A DNA stretch of 64,000 nucleotides from contig JAGKQI010000102.1 of assembly GCA_018806915.1 (NCBI GenBank), positions 1,632,377-1,696,376 on the forward strand, given 5' to 3'. The notes below the pieces were generated by a model. That model made no database searches. It was not told where the DNA came from and worked only from the letters and a program-made list of their open reading frames with translations. How positions within the stretch are numbered: the first letter of the stretch is position 1; every line of letters starts with the position of its first letter. Below, piece by piece: positions 10,629 through 21,026 of this stretch. A program made the position numbers and the translations under genes. The DNA is from Phytophthora colocasiae. Its lineage: Eukaryota; Oomycota; Peronosporomycetes; Peronosporales; Peronosporaceae.

Positions 10629-11978
10629 GTTGAAGGTTCAAAGCGAAAGGAGCTGTCCACTTGAGGGGGCAGATTTCAAACTGAGCAGGTCCTCGGAGCT
10701 GCCGGAGACGCAGAAGCAGCGTGGTTGGTGCTCCTTCGACTTTCCGATTGTCGAGGCCTCGGGAAGCGTGGCCATCGCGATGGGATCTCTTGCGCGATCC
10801 TATGGGAAAGCCGGGCAAACGCCTGTCTGTCTTGCATGCGTAGACGCCGCATCACGAAGCAGCAGAGATCGCGTGGTCAATCATCCGGGCAAAGCCGTCC
10901 CATAAGTCTTCGACAAGCTCTTTCTCTACAGAGCTAGAGTCGAGCCAACATGTCGAACAAGTTGTGTTGGGTGACAGCTTGGGTGACAGCTTGGCAGAGG
11001 ATGCTACATGGATACACTGTATGGCGAAGGAAACATTGCATGTACAATACAATAGGTATTGCCACCTTCACAGTGCACTGTGAAGGTGACGGTGGTGGCA
11101 CCGCCAAGATTAAAATTGGCAACGGTTTTAACGTTAATACAGTGCACATGTACCACACTTCTCTGAGCGTTTATGCTCTAGCCAAATCCTGGACCAAATA
11201 TGGGCGACACGGCATGACCTGCGCACTGTATTAATAACGTTAGTACTGCGTACTAGCATTGCATGAAAGTACTTGTATGACAATGTACATGTACATGTTC
11301 ACATACATGGTACATGTTATTGCTCTACCGGTCTCGCTGACAACAGCGAGTCGCTGTACCGGTACACATACATGTACATAGTACATTGATACCTCCAACC
11401 CGAGCACACGATAGCAGACGAGCGGGGGGAGCTGTTGCAGTGCAGGCACACCCTCTTGTGAGTAGCAAGCAAAATATACATACCTGTAGGTACTGTACCG
11501 GATGTTAGCAATGACGCTCCAAGTATTGAATACCGGCTCAAGTACATGCAGTACAAGTAGCGCAAGATCAGTCGTACAATACGTCCACGAATGACGCTTT
11601 CCTGGCCTAGGTGACGTGGTCTTTCGCCATCTAAACGAAATGTACGCGTTCAATTCTGCCATTACCGCTACTTTTATTTAGAGAATTCCGTACGCGCTGA
11701 CGACGGTACTGCAGCGACTTGCGAATGGATTTGCTGTTTGTTCCACGATGTCTGATGGACGGTCGTGCAAAGAGAACTACCGGTGCAATGTGGCACCCTG
11801 AGCGCACATGCGTCCGAGCCGTTGTATATGTACGTACCAGTACTATACGATATAATTTTATAAGCCAACAATCGAAGAAATAGATCGCATCAAGATCGAA
11901 ACTATTATAACTTCAGCCCCTTTCGTGCTGATGGGAACAGTGCTCGAAAATAAAATATAAAATTGTATTGGGTTCCAG
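10629..11978. other. Non-coding intergenic region with ACATGTA-rich stretch
   Basis: I see no credible gene. The first 250 bp is the presumed promoter of the transporter reading left. From about 11130 to 11870 the sequence is dense in the palindromic words ACATGT and GTACATGTAC, with several overlapping copies at 11283-11310 and 11365-11380. Confidence 0.5.
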
Positions 11979-12403
11979 TAATCCATCATTCCGTATCCAT
12001 GAAAACAATACTGCAATTATTGAAATAAATTGGTAAGGTCAGGTGCAGTGGTTTGGGATGACCCTACCAATCCACTGCACAGGGTTCGAGTCCCACACCT
12101 ATACACCGGGACTTTTGCCCTGGCTTAGGGGTACTATCGCAAACAAAAATGAGCCGGCAACGGCAACACAGTCCAAGATGAGGTTTGTAAATCCTGTCCC
12201 AGGCGCCTGCTTCCGAGTTTTCCCCCATTGCTTGCAGGAGAAGTGACCGTTGCCACAGTCCGTGAAGAAAAAGTTGGAGGTTGCTCGAGAAGCCGACATG
12301 ACACTTGGAAGAAGTGAAAATGACCACCTTTGAGTATGCTGCACAATTGCATATTTTACGGAAAGTACTCTTTACCAATACCAATGGTAATCCATAATTC
12401 CGT
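11979..12403 (+). repeat. Possible tRNA-derived SINE with imperfect flanking repeat
   Basis: The sequence from 12041 resembles a polymerase III A box (AGGTGCAGTGG), and GGTTCGAGTCC at 12083-12093 matches a B box. The spacing of about 42 nt is tRNA-like. Arms do not fold into a convincing tRNA, so a tRNA gene is unlikely. A 16-bp direct repeat with one mismatch (TAATCCATCATTCCGT at 11979 and TAATCCATAATTCCGT at 12388) flanks the unit, as LINE-mobilised SINEs often show. No A-rich tail is obvious. Confidence 0.3.
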
Positions 12404-12655
12404 CAATACAATTGCACAATAACTATTCGTAGTTCGAAGAACTATCGTTGGTAGCTGTCTCTTTTCTCTGTGATCGAACGACATTTCTGGGTGATTGGGT
12501 TATATTGGGACCCAATAATTGGGTGATTGACATTTAAGCAACCTTCAGTTTTCTTCTGTTCTGTTCTCTTCTGGATTGCGAGCGACAGGCTTTGCCTCGT
12601 GCGCGCGCACAAGCTCTGGGTCTCTGCTGGTGGTATCGGATGGTTAGTTATCGGA

Positions 12656-12811
12656 TGTGGTATGTACTTAATATCAATGCTTGGTGGCTCATTTTGAAAT
12701 TCTAGGTTCTGTCGGGCTAGCTGGTTAATTTCTCGGTTCAGGATTTACGACTTCTTCCAGTGAAAATTTTGTCGCGTTGGCGGTCACTGGCAGGTGGAAA
12801 CCCGCCAACAG
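12656..12811. repeat. 156-bp segment at the Helitron gene 3' end, copied at 23040
   Basis: It matches 23040-23195 in the same orientation with about four substitutions and no indels. It covers the last codons of the Helitron gene and about 70 bp beyond the stop. Confidence 0.85.
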
Positions 12812-15800
12812 AAGGTCACTGAGATGGTTAAGTCGCTCTTCTTCCTGGAGTGCGTGTGTAGGTGGTTTCGACCACGAAGCAAGCTTCGCGGTAAACGGCT
12901 TCAATGCAATCAATCCGTTCCGAGTCGTTACTCGTGAAACAAGCAAGTATGTTTGCTGAGGCTTGTTGACTGCTGCGTGCTTCGACTTCCAGTCCACGAT
13001 AACCATTGATTGGAGTGTTTCTCCTTGTACCTTATAGACTGTTGAGCCTATCGCACAGACGAACAGGAACTGCTGCGGCCGGACCGTGATGGAGCGTGGT
13101 TGCCCATTTGGCGCCGCCGCTAGCTTGATAGTCATCTTGGAGTAGGCTTCGGTTGTAAAGAAAACTGGAAACAACTCGGGGTCGACGCCTTGCCGGATTG
13201 CCGTCGCGTGTGGTCTTGGGACTCGAATCATCGCATAGTCGGGTGGTCGGCTTGGTAGCTGTACGATTGTGGCAGTCGCGCTATCACGAACAAGTTGAAA
13301 CTGAGTCCCAGCGGCGAAACGAACGTATTCTAGCGTCCCAAGTGTACCGTTCGCGATTCCTTTGGCGGTGGCAACGTTCTGGGTGACTTGGATCGGCATT
13401 CCGTTTATTAGATCAAGATACGGTGCCAATCTACCGAAACGGTTGTCGGGCAGGCTGAACACGTACTGGAGGTCACTCTGACTCAAGTCATTGAGTGCGC
13501 CTTTGAAATTGGCGACTACGCGAATGGGGTATACGTTGGTTGGTAGCATTGATGCAGTCTCCGTGACAAAGGCGTTATTTATGGCCAGACGCGTTGCATT
13601 CTCAGGTGTGACGAATACTGGCGAGGCTCCAACTTCATTTTGGAGCGACTGAGTGGAATCATGCTCGCCGGACTGGATAACACGCGCATTAATCATGTTA
13701 ATGAATTCAGGAGTCCATCGGCCCAACCGAGCCTCCCGGCATCCGTCCCCCCACTCAGGGTCGTTACGAAAGCGCATGGACTCATCAAGAATCACGACTG
13801 TCGTCACTTTTCGCCACAGTTCGAATCCTTCGACGTCCACAGTGCTCGGCATTGTCTTGTTGACAGGGTCCACGTAAATGGGGTCGGACTTTACTGGTGG
13901 CATCTGAAGAAAATCACTGACTAGTACGATGTGAATACCGCCAAATGGAACATTCTCAACTTGCATATAGTGACGCAGCAATTTGTCCAGTTTCAGCCAT
14001 TCATGCTTGGTCATCATGGAGATCTCATCGATGATGAGGACATCAAGTGGTACATGTTTTTTCTCCTTGACGGCATGCTGTATTCGAAGCATGAAACTCG
14101 CAAGTGTAACACCACCGACCAGTGTGGCAGCTTTTCCGGTTAGTGCTGTCTTCACAATGCTATTACTCCTGTGCCAACTCGAACAGAAGGCATCAATGGC
14201 GTCAATGACGCGGCTTTTGCCAGTTCCACCCGCACCGCCGAGAAATATGAGTTGCTGATCCTGTTGTAGCTGCGACACAAAGTCGTTAGCTCGGTAACCT
14301 GCAACTGACGCATGGGTGCTAGCTAGCTCTTGTTGTTTAAAGCGTTGAAGTAGCGCATTTGCGACGAGGGAGAAGGCAACGTGCTGGCGTTGGTTGAGCG
14401 TGAAGACTTCGGAGACATTGTTGATGGTCGAATACGGCTGTAGTGCTGGATGGTTATCGTTCAAGCTCGTCGGGAACCACTGATTGTTCGACTCTAACGC
14501 GCTCTCAATGAGTTGAATAACATCGGCTGGTCGTTCATCAACAGGCCTCTCAGGTGGTGATGACTCAACTTCATTGATTGTCATATCTTTCGCCCATTGC
14601 TGTAGTTCATCAACTGGTATGTCCAGTACTTGGTCACGACGGCTTATATGATTTGAGAAGTCGGCTGTACTGTGAGCACTAGCAATCAAGAGTTCTTGAT
14701 GCATAGTACTTTCAGCCATTGAACCAGACTTTAAAGTCGGGAAGACTGGCAGGACTAACTCACTTGTACTGTCGATAGTGGCATCATGAAAAAGATGAAA
14801 CGTGTCTTCGGATCTAGCAGCTGCCGAGTCCACTTCGTCAACGTGATCATTCGCTGCTTCAACGTCATTGCGAGTACCAATGAGGTCGTCACTATCAGCA
14901 GCATGGTCTGGTGCAGCATTTTCGCATTCATTTTCTTCTTTTGCTTGCATTCTTGCGCGAAAATAGTCATCCATATTAGCCATAATTTCGCGGACGAAAC
15001 CTGTCCGCGTGGGTTCCCATTGAAAGTACGCGTCAATCCACGCAGCTTGGCTTGTCGAGTCACTTACTAGATCCAATACTGTACGGAACGGTTTAAACAA
15101 TACAAGAGCGATTTGACTGCGCTTGGCAATGACTTCGCGTGGTGTTTCCACTTCTAAGTACGGCATGCGTACACCGGTGATGACTGGAACGACTTCTGCT
15201 TCATGGTATCCAACGCAAAATGAGCAATGCAATGGGTGATTCGGCAAGAAAAGCTCTGATGATGTTGTTGACCGAATCTGCTTGCGCCGGAAACACCTCA
15301 TGACGAACTCATAGAGGCAAAGTGAATCCAGCACCGGAGGACGATATATATAGTCATCCAAGAAAGAAGCTGCTCGGAATGTAACGTTAGAACCGCATTC
15401 TCGTAGCTCAACCAGATCGCACGAGTGTGCTTCTTGTTCAATCAGTTCGCACAAAATGTTTTTGAGGGGAAGCAAAGTGCATGCCGTACTCATGTAGACA
15501 CATGATCCACGCAGTAGGTATAGTACCGCAAGCGGACCAGCGATCTCGCGACGATTAGTTATCGCAAAGGCTAGCGATGCAACTCGTCTGCGACCAACAG
15601 TGGATGGATCGGCTTCACTGCCTTGGTTTTGGTTCTCTCGCAGTCGACGTCGCTTAAACGCTGCCAGAGCTACAGCAGTGATTGAATCAACAACACTCTG
15701 TGCCTTCGTCACGTACTTGGTTGCGTAGTAAATGCGAAGTACTGCTTCAAGTCCGCCAATTAACACTTGGACGTCGTGATTGCATTTGAAAGCTAACATC

Positions 15801-18649
15801 ATAGTGGCATTGAAGCCATTCACATACTCATATGGAGTTCGTCGAGCAAGCTCGACGCCAGCACTGGTACAAGACGTCTGTACAACTCTTGCCCGTGGAA
15901 ACCCATAGCGACATTGCCCTGGTTTTGCTGCTCGGCTTGACTTAAAACAACTCCCCACATGAGACCACCAATGAAGATTCAACAGGAACACGAGTATAGA
16001 TATCGCAAATGCCACCACGTTCGGAGTCCATCGCTCATCTTCGACAGACGGAGGCAACGTTAATACGGCGCGAGCGACTTTGTCATTGCAAAATGCACTG
16101 TCTTGGCGCTGCTCGGATCGGTTTGGAGTATCATTTAGAGATCTCAAATGATCGCCGTAATAATCATTGAAATCGGTCTTAGCCGACAGGAAGCAATCTC
16201 GACGAAAGACTGCATTTCTTGCCGCACCAACACTTCCACGACATTGAATTTCCATGTTTACAGCATCATCAAGTTCTTCTGATGAGTACGATCGCAATGT
16301 TGGCGGCCAGGTTGATGGTCGGTACTGCAAGAGAACACGTCGCAATATGTGCTGAGAGCTCATCTTCGTTGCGCAATTAGAGCATTGGGCGAGCAGTGGT
16401 TCGGCCGGAGCACTTTGTCTGCGTGTGTTGGGACTCTCGTGCGCCTCGACCGGTATTGGCAATTCTTGCAGATCGGCGAGCGAGTGCCCACAGAACTGAC
16501 AGCTCCATGCATCAACACGAAGAGGTAGAGAAGTGCTAACAATGCTGTCGGTATACGCAGCGATATCGCGGTAATATTGATCTCCATACTTTGCCACGGC
16601 TGCTTTGAACGCTTCAGAATTGGGTGGCGCATCAGCGATCCACACGAGAAAGTGGACATGCAGTGTTCCACCGCCTTGGGTCTCAACCATACCGAAGTAA
16701 GCCTCGACGTTACCAAAGAGACCATCAAACGGCTTACTCTTCATGTGCTTCGGAGGTACACCGAGAACATGCTCGATAAAGGCATCCACATTGTTCATGA
16801 AGAGGCGAGCCGACACCACGTCATTTTGCAAACCTGCACTATGAAGAGTCGATTTCTGAGGAAGATCAGCCAGGTTGGCATCGAATAGTGTATCGATAGA
16901 CGTGATACCCGTATAATGAGCCATCACAAATGATTCGGCTACATTTGGTGTCAGTGTAACGAAGAGGGCTGGTTGCCCGTATCGGGCTTGGTACGCAAAT
17001 GCACGGCGGCGACACTTTGCTCGCTCACTATCACTGCCCCAAATCACACCACCACTCAGGTCTACCGTCTTGAGGAAGTTGCTCGCACTAGAAGAGCTAA
17101 AATGGCCCGGTGCTGTTCGACCTTGGCGATGAAAGTGATTCTGCTGGAGAGCATTCACCAATGAGTCCTCAGTGATGCCACTGTAGGGTTCAAACAAGGC
17201 AGGATTGCGCTTACATTTCAACGCGACTTGTCGGTACATCGTTTGGACGGAGATGACATCAAAGCACACGAGCATGAAAAGCTCATCCTCAGCAAATCTT
17301 CGCGTACTCAGCAAACTATAATGCCGAATACAAGCATCCAGTGACACTGGAACTTGCCGCTCTTCGCCTGGATGCCCTCGGCCATAGGGAAATAAATGAG
17401 GGAACATTCGGGCGAAGAGAAACTTATCGTTTGGTGCGAATTGACTGGAATGGCGAACCAGGAACTGATGTTGTGTTGCGTTCTGGACTGACACTTTCGC
17501 GACATCCACGCTAGTAGATGTAGTTTCTTGCGTATTGATCTCGCGATCCTCAGAAATGAAGACCACTTTACGCTCAACAACATCCGTTTCTCCATCAACA
17601 CAGCCAGTTTCATCAACACCGCCAACACGTTCACTCTCCTCGTCTACATGATCAACTTCAACATGAGCGTCAGGCTCCATACAAATTAAGTGCTCGGGTA
17701 TTGCTGCGGTCTCGAGCCCAGAGCAGTCCATGTTGATGCTCTCATAGACAGAATTGTGCTCGTGATAGAAGACGAGCAAATCTTCAACAACTTGACGTCG
17801 AACAAGGTGCATTTTCCGTATCCGAGCTTGCTGTTCCGTCGTGAAAGGTCCCGCTAATACAACACGATAAGACGTAATGTCACTGGACAACGTTGGTAGC
17901 AGCGTCACCGCGGGCCCTGGAGTTGAGTCAAAGACAAGGCAATGCGATCGAATGCTCCGATGCGCTCCACCACGCATGACTCTCGTAACCGCAACAATTG
18001 ACACTAGCTGCGTCATCAGACGTTCGGGTAGAGTAGCTTTGGTTAACTGTTCAGGTAGCACGCCGACGTAGAACCCATTTTTGATGGCAAATTTCGGGAG
18101 TGTTTGTTTTTCTAAGCTGTCGTTACACTGCTCACATATTCTCACATAGCCATCTGAGTGGACACCACGCCTCGAAAGAAGAATTCCACTCAACTCTGCA
18201 AACATCTTAGAGCAGTCGTATTCAGCAAGCAGTGCTGCAGACAAATTTTCCCCATCACTTGACAGTAGAGACCGCATTCTTTGAATGCCGTCCGAATCGT
18301 TTATTGTGATATTGCGAGTCGACTTGAGCGGCTTGCAACAGTCACACACAGCACATGTCATCTCGTCAAGGCTGGATGGTCCAAGTGCTAGTCTGAGTTT
18401 GTGTAACACATGGTCTTTTGTATCGCTAGATACTGAGCAAAGTCTTGGGATCTCATCAAGCCAAACACGGCAAGATTCACGGTCTGGTTGTTGGTTTCCT
18501 TCGTCAGTGTTTACAGTGGAATATACACGCCGGTGTCGCTCTCGGTCTCTCTGCAACCGTTCCAATCGTGCGCTGTCTGTTTCACGAGCACGAAATCGAC
18601 GAACAGCCCTTCGATGGCGCTCACGCCGCTCATCAACACTAAGAACCAT
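12725..18649 (-). CDS. Helitron Rep/helicase (rolling-circle transposase)
   Basis: The open frame extends to 18955, but its first codon there is GTG and its first part is a 112-bp copy of internal sequence. I therefore prefer the ATG at 18649 (about 1,974 residues). The Rep part has the HUH motif HVH at residues 664-666 (codon at 16660) and a two-tyrosine motif YATKYVTK (tyrosines at about 975 and 979). The C-terminal part is a PIF1-type SF1B helicase. It has Walker A GGAGGTGKS at about 1471 (codon at 14239), Walker B IIDEIS, a SDFLQMPPV motif III and a late LVSRVTTRNGL motif. It should nick, replicate and mobilise the element as single strands. The frame is intact, so it may be functional. 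The 5' TC and 3' hairpin/CTRR ends were not identified with confidence. Confidence 0.9.
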   Translation of the reverse strand: MVLSVDERRERHRRAVRRFRARETDSARLERLQRDRERHRRVYSTVNTDEGNQQPDRESCRVWLDEIPRLCSVSSDTKDHVLHKLRLALGPSSLDEMTCAVCDCCKPLKSTRNITINDSDGIQRMRSLLSSDGENLSAALLAEYDCSKMFAELSGILLSRRGVHSDGYVRICEQCNDSLEKQTLPKFAIKNGFYVGVLPEQLTKATLPERLMTQLVSIVAVTRVMRGGAHRSIRSHCLVFDSTPGPAVTLLPTLSSDITSYRVVLAGPFTTEQQARIRKMHLVRRQVVEDLLVFYHEHNSVYESINMDCSGLETAAIPEHLICMEPDAHVEVDHVDEESERVGGVDETGCVDGETDVVERKVVFISEDREINTQETTSTSVDVAKVSVQNATQHQFLVRHSSQFAPNDKFLFARMFPHLFPYGRGHPGEERQVPVSLDACIRHYSLLSTRRFAEDELFMLVCFDVISVQTMYRQVALKCKRNPALFEPYSGITEDSLVNALQQNHFHRQGRTAPGHFSSSSASNFLKTVDLSGGVIWGSDSERAKCRRRAFAYQARYGQPALFVTLTPNVAESFVMAHYTGITSIDTLFDANLADLPQKSTLHSAGLQNDVVSARLFMNNVDAFIEHVLGVPPKHMKSKPFDGLFGNVEAYFGMVETQGGGTLHVHFLVWIADAPPNSEAFKAAVAKYGDQYYRDIAAYTDSIVSTSLPLRVDAWSCQFCGHSLADLQELPIPVEAHESPNTRRQSAPAEPLLAQCSNCATKMSSQHILRRVLLQYRPSTWPPTLRSYSSEELDDAVNMEIQCRGSVGAARNAVFRRDCFLSAKTDFNDYYGDHLRSLNDTPNRSEQRQDSAFCNDKVARAVLTLPPSVEDERWTPNVVAFAISILVFLLNLHWWSHVGSCFKSSRAAKPGQCRYGFPRARVVQTSCTSAGVELARRTPYEYVNGFNATMMLAFKCNHDVQVLIGGLEAVLRIYYATKYVTKAQSVVDSITAVALAAFKRRRLRENQNQGSEADPSTVGRRRVASLAFAITNRREIAGPLAVLYLLRGSCVYMSTACTLLPLKNILCELIEQEAHSCDLVELRECGSNVTFRAASFLDDYIYRPPVLDSLCLYEFVMRCFRRKQIRSTTSSELFLPNHPLHCSFCVGYHEAEVVPVITGVRMPYLEVETPREVIAKRSQIALVLFKPFRTVLDLVSDSTSQAAWIDAYFQWEPTRTGFVREIMANMDDYFRARMQAKEENECENAAPDHAADSDDLIGTRNDVEAANDHVDEVDSAAARSEDTFHLFHDATIDSTSELVLPVFPTLKSGSMAESTMHQELLIASAHSTADFSNHISRRDQVLDIPVDELQQWAKDMTINEVESSPPERPVDERPADVIQLIESALESNNQWFPTSLNDNHPALQPYSTINNVSEVFTLNQRQHVAFSLVANALLQRFKQQELASTHASVAGYRANDFVSQLQQDQQLIFLGGAGGTGKSRVIDAIDAFCSSWHRSNSIVKTALTGKAATLVGGVTLASFMLRIQHAVKEKKHVPLDVLIIDEISMMTKHEWLKLDKLLRHYMQVENVPFGGIHIVLVSDFLQMPPVKSDPIYVDPVNKTMPSTVDVEGFELWRKVTTVVILDESMRFRNDPEWGDGCREARLGRWTPEFINMINARVIQSGEHDSTQSLQNEVGASPVFVTPENATRLAINNAFVTETASMLPTNVYPIRVVANFKGALNDLSQSDLQYVFSLPDNRFGRLAPYLDLINGMPIQVTQNVATAKGIANGTLGTLEYVRFAAGTQFQLVRDSATATIVQLPSRPPDYAMIRVPRPHATAIRQGVDPELFPVFFTTEAYSKMTIKLAAAPNGQPRSITVRPQQFLFVCAIGSTVYKVQGETLQSMVIVDWKSKHAAVNKPQQTYLLVSRVTTRNGLIALKPFTAKLASWSKPPTHALQEEERLNHLSDLLLAGFHLPVTANATKFSLEEVVNPEPRN
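17341..17452. repeat. 112-bp internal Helitron segment duplicated at 18812
   Basis: It is identical base for base to 18812-18923 in the same orientation. Here it is in-frame Helitron coding sequence. Confidence 0.9.
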
Positions 18650-18811
18650 GATCACAAATGTTGTCACTACGACCATGGTGGGGAAAGTGCTCAGCAAAGC
18701 GACACGACACCGTGCGTACCATCCGAGAGACTTCATTTCGTTGCGCAAGCCGTTGAACCATGTACACTGCAATGACTTGGTTCTCTTGACTCTAGTTAAC
18801 TTAAACAACAC

Positions 18812-18923
18812 GTGACACTGGAACTTGCCGCTCTTCGCCTGGATGCCCTCGGCCATAGGGAAATAAATGAGGGAACATTCGGGCGAAGAGAAACTTATCG
18901 TTTGGTGCGAATTGACTGGAATG
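18812..18923. repeat. Displaced 112-bp copy of internal Helitron sequence
   Basis: This exact copy of 17341-17452 sits just upstream of the Helitron gene and is read in a different frame there. It is probably filler DNA from a repair or replication-slippage event. Confidence 0.9.
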
Positions 18924-18955
18924 CATTGCATTCCTGTGGGGATGAAACAATACAC

Positions 18956-19556
18956 AAGCGTTATAACGCTTTCACGGAATTGGAGCGTGAAATGATGGAT
19001 CTATCGGATTGTTTTACCATTGACTCGGATATTTAACAAGTTATGGATCTATCCCATTGCTAGTTGCTATATCTTAATGGATTCTTCAACTTTTATAGCA
19101 TTCCTTTGAATGCGATTTAAGCCAAACCCGCACTCAGACAGTAATTTCCATACCAACAGCATTCGAATAATATATGAATCATAGCATTTACTCGCATATT
19201 AAGAGTGAGAAGCCTCGAATTAGTTTCGCATTAGAGAGAGAATAGTGACTCGTTATGAAGCAGCTTTTGGGTTGAGTAACCTGTTCAGCAGAAACCCGCA
19301 CACGGACAAAACGTAGAGCATTTGAGTGCATTGAATGATATAGCGCACTAACTCTTTAATTAAACATCAAAAGTGAGAAGCTTGTGTATAACACTCCAAA
19401 AACGGTGACTGTACCAAATGTCTTGTTACTGTACTCGAAGTGTATTACCGTATTTAAACAAGTGAGCGACGGTATGTCTTTTCGTTTACTGTACTTCTTA
19501 TAAAGTACAGTAAAATCGCAAAGAGTATTGTCAATCCCAGCTAAAAATGAAGATCA
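18956..19556. other. AT-rich non-coding region with degenerate repeats
   Basis: No gene is seen. A degenerate direct repeat of about 95 bp (19123-19216 and 19290-19382) shares AACCCGCAC at its start and AGTGAGAAGC at its end. A hairpin with a perfect 12-bp stem (TTTACTGTACTT / AAGTACAGTAAA) lies at 19485-19514. Confidence 0.5.
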
Positions 19557-19871
19557 TGGGTGATTGGTCAAATCGCCACTCAATCAACAGCACAGTCTGA
19601 TTGGCTGAAAGCAGCGCCTAGCAGTTCCGCACGCAGACAGCAACTGCACGCCCGCCGGCGGTGCACCAGTCCTGTTAGAAGTCCGCCTAGCGTAGGCCGG
19701 CAGCGCAAGGAATCATTGAACCACGGGAGAGCTTAGCGCTTTCGAACCAAGGTAAGACAACGAAGAACCCAGTTAGTTTCGCGGTTCGTCATGCTAATAT
19801 AACTTCTACGATTGTTGTTGACCTGTAGCGATTTGGTTTTGCTGCTAGTCAGATCACCGGCTCTACGAAGC

Positions 19872-20978
19872 ATGCAGGAAGCTGTTACACAGCAGCATGC
19901 GCATCCAAATACAGTGTTTCACTGTCTGTATGGGTTCTATAACCTCGGCTACACAAGGAAGCAGCTTGCATATGTGTATCACAAGTCTGAGAGCACAATT
20001 GGTAACTGGATTCGAGTTTATGAGGCTACTGGAACTTTCGAGCGAGCAAACGCGACGGCCGACCGGAAGTTCACTGTGGAGCATAGGAAGTGGTTGTGCG
20101 AGTTCTATACAAAGCATCCACTCGCGTATCTTGATGAAGCCCAAGATTCGTTCAAGCAAGCTCACAAGATCACCATTTCTAAGTCATCAGTCTGGCGTAT
20201 AATTCATGATTGTGGTTTGACGTGGAAGGTACTAGAGCGACGTGCAATGCACATCAAAGAACAAGACATTTTTCGCTTCATCGAGGAGTTGAGTCGCATT
20301 GACTGGAGCCACCACAACCTTGTCTTTCTGGATGAGGTATCATTTGATAACCGAGGAATGATAAGAAAGAGGGGTTATGCCCTAAAGGGAAAGAGTGTCG
20401 CGATTCGGGGAGACTTCCAGCGGAAACCAAGAGTGTCGGTTTTGGCATTTATTGGAGTGCATGGTCTTATTGACTACTTCTACACAGAAGGCACGTTCGA
20501 TCGAGTTGAATTCGTGAAAGGATGCCAGGCTTTTGCATATTCAGCCCGAGGTGAAGTCCGCCAGTACCCCGGCCCACACTCGGTGTGGATATTAGATGGA
20601 GCCTCCATCCACAGACACCCTGAAATAGTCCACTTCCTGAGGAGCATTGGCGTGGTGCCGATATTTCTTCCAGCATTTTGCCCATTCTTCAACCCGATTG
20701 AGTACATGTTTGGGTACATCAAGAGATCGTTTCAACGATACTATGACGAGTCAAGTGGGAGAGATCTTATGCCGTTTGTCGTACAGACATTTCATCGCTT
20801 CGAGAACTTCAACATGACAAGAGTATTTGAGCACTGCGGCTGGAAGACACAGGGATATTTTGATCCGAGTGGACCGTTGTCAAAAGAGAAGCGGCAAGTG
20901 CCCAATATATCGGATAATGCCATCAGAAGTGACGAAGCAGATGATGACTTAGGATTTATCGTGAGACGTACTGAATAA
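19872..20978 (+). CDS. DDE_3-type transposase, DD34E (IS630/Tc1/mariner superfamily)
   Basis: The first ATG of the open frame is at 19872, giving 368 residues. An N-terminal helix-turn-helix region (GYTRKQLAYVYHKSESTIGNW) should bind the ends. The catalytic triad is visible as FLDEVS (D154), ILDGASIH (D242) and FNPIEYMF (E277). Exactly 34 residues separate the second D and the E. The length is normal and the frame is intact. The stop is followed by AATAAA-like sequence within 48 bp of the convergent gene's stop. The product should excise and reinsert the surrounding element. Confidence 0.88.
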   Translation: MQEAVTQQHAHPNTVFHCLYGFYNLGYTRKQLAYVYHKSESTIGNWIRVYEATGTFERANATADRKFTVEHRKWLCEFYTKHPLAYLDEAQDSFKQAHKITISKSSVWRIIHDCGLTWKVLERRAMHIKEQDIFRFIEELSRIDWSHHNLVFLDEVSFDNRGMIRKRGYALKGKSVAIRGDFQRKPRVSVLAFIGVHGLIDYFYTEGTFDRVEFVKGCQAFAYSARGEVRQYPGPHSVWILDGASIHRHPEIVHFLRSIGVVPIFLPAFCPFFNPIEYMFGYIKRSFQRYYDESSGRDLMPFVVQTFHRFENFNMTRVFEHCGWKTQGYFDPSGPLSKEKRQVPNISDNAIRSDEADDDLGFIVRRTE

Positions 20979-21026
20979 ACAAACAAATAAAAAACCTCCT
21001 CGCTCAAGCTTTCCTAGGCCTCGAAA

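Noticed and set aside
12034..12105. Functional tRNA gene
   Set aside because: The A- and B-box-like sequences are present but the T, anticodon and acceptor stems do not pair properly.
18285..18815. 176-codon plus-strand open frame
   Set aside because: It lies antisense to the Helitron gene and has no protein-like pattern.
18650..18955. N-terminal extension of the Helitron protein to 18955
   Set aside because: The first codon is GTG and part of the extension is an out-of-frame 112-bp copy of internal sequence.
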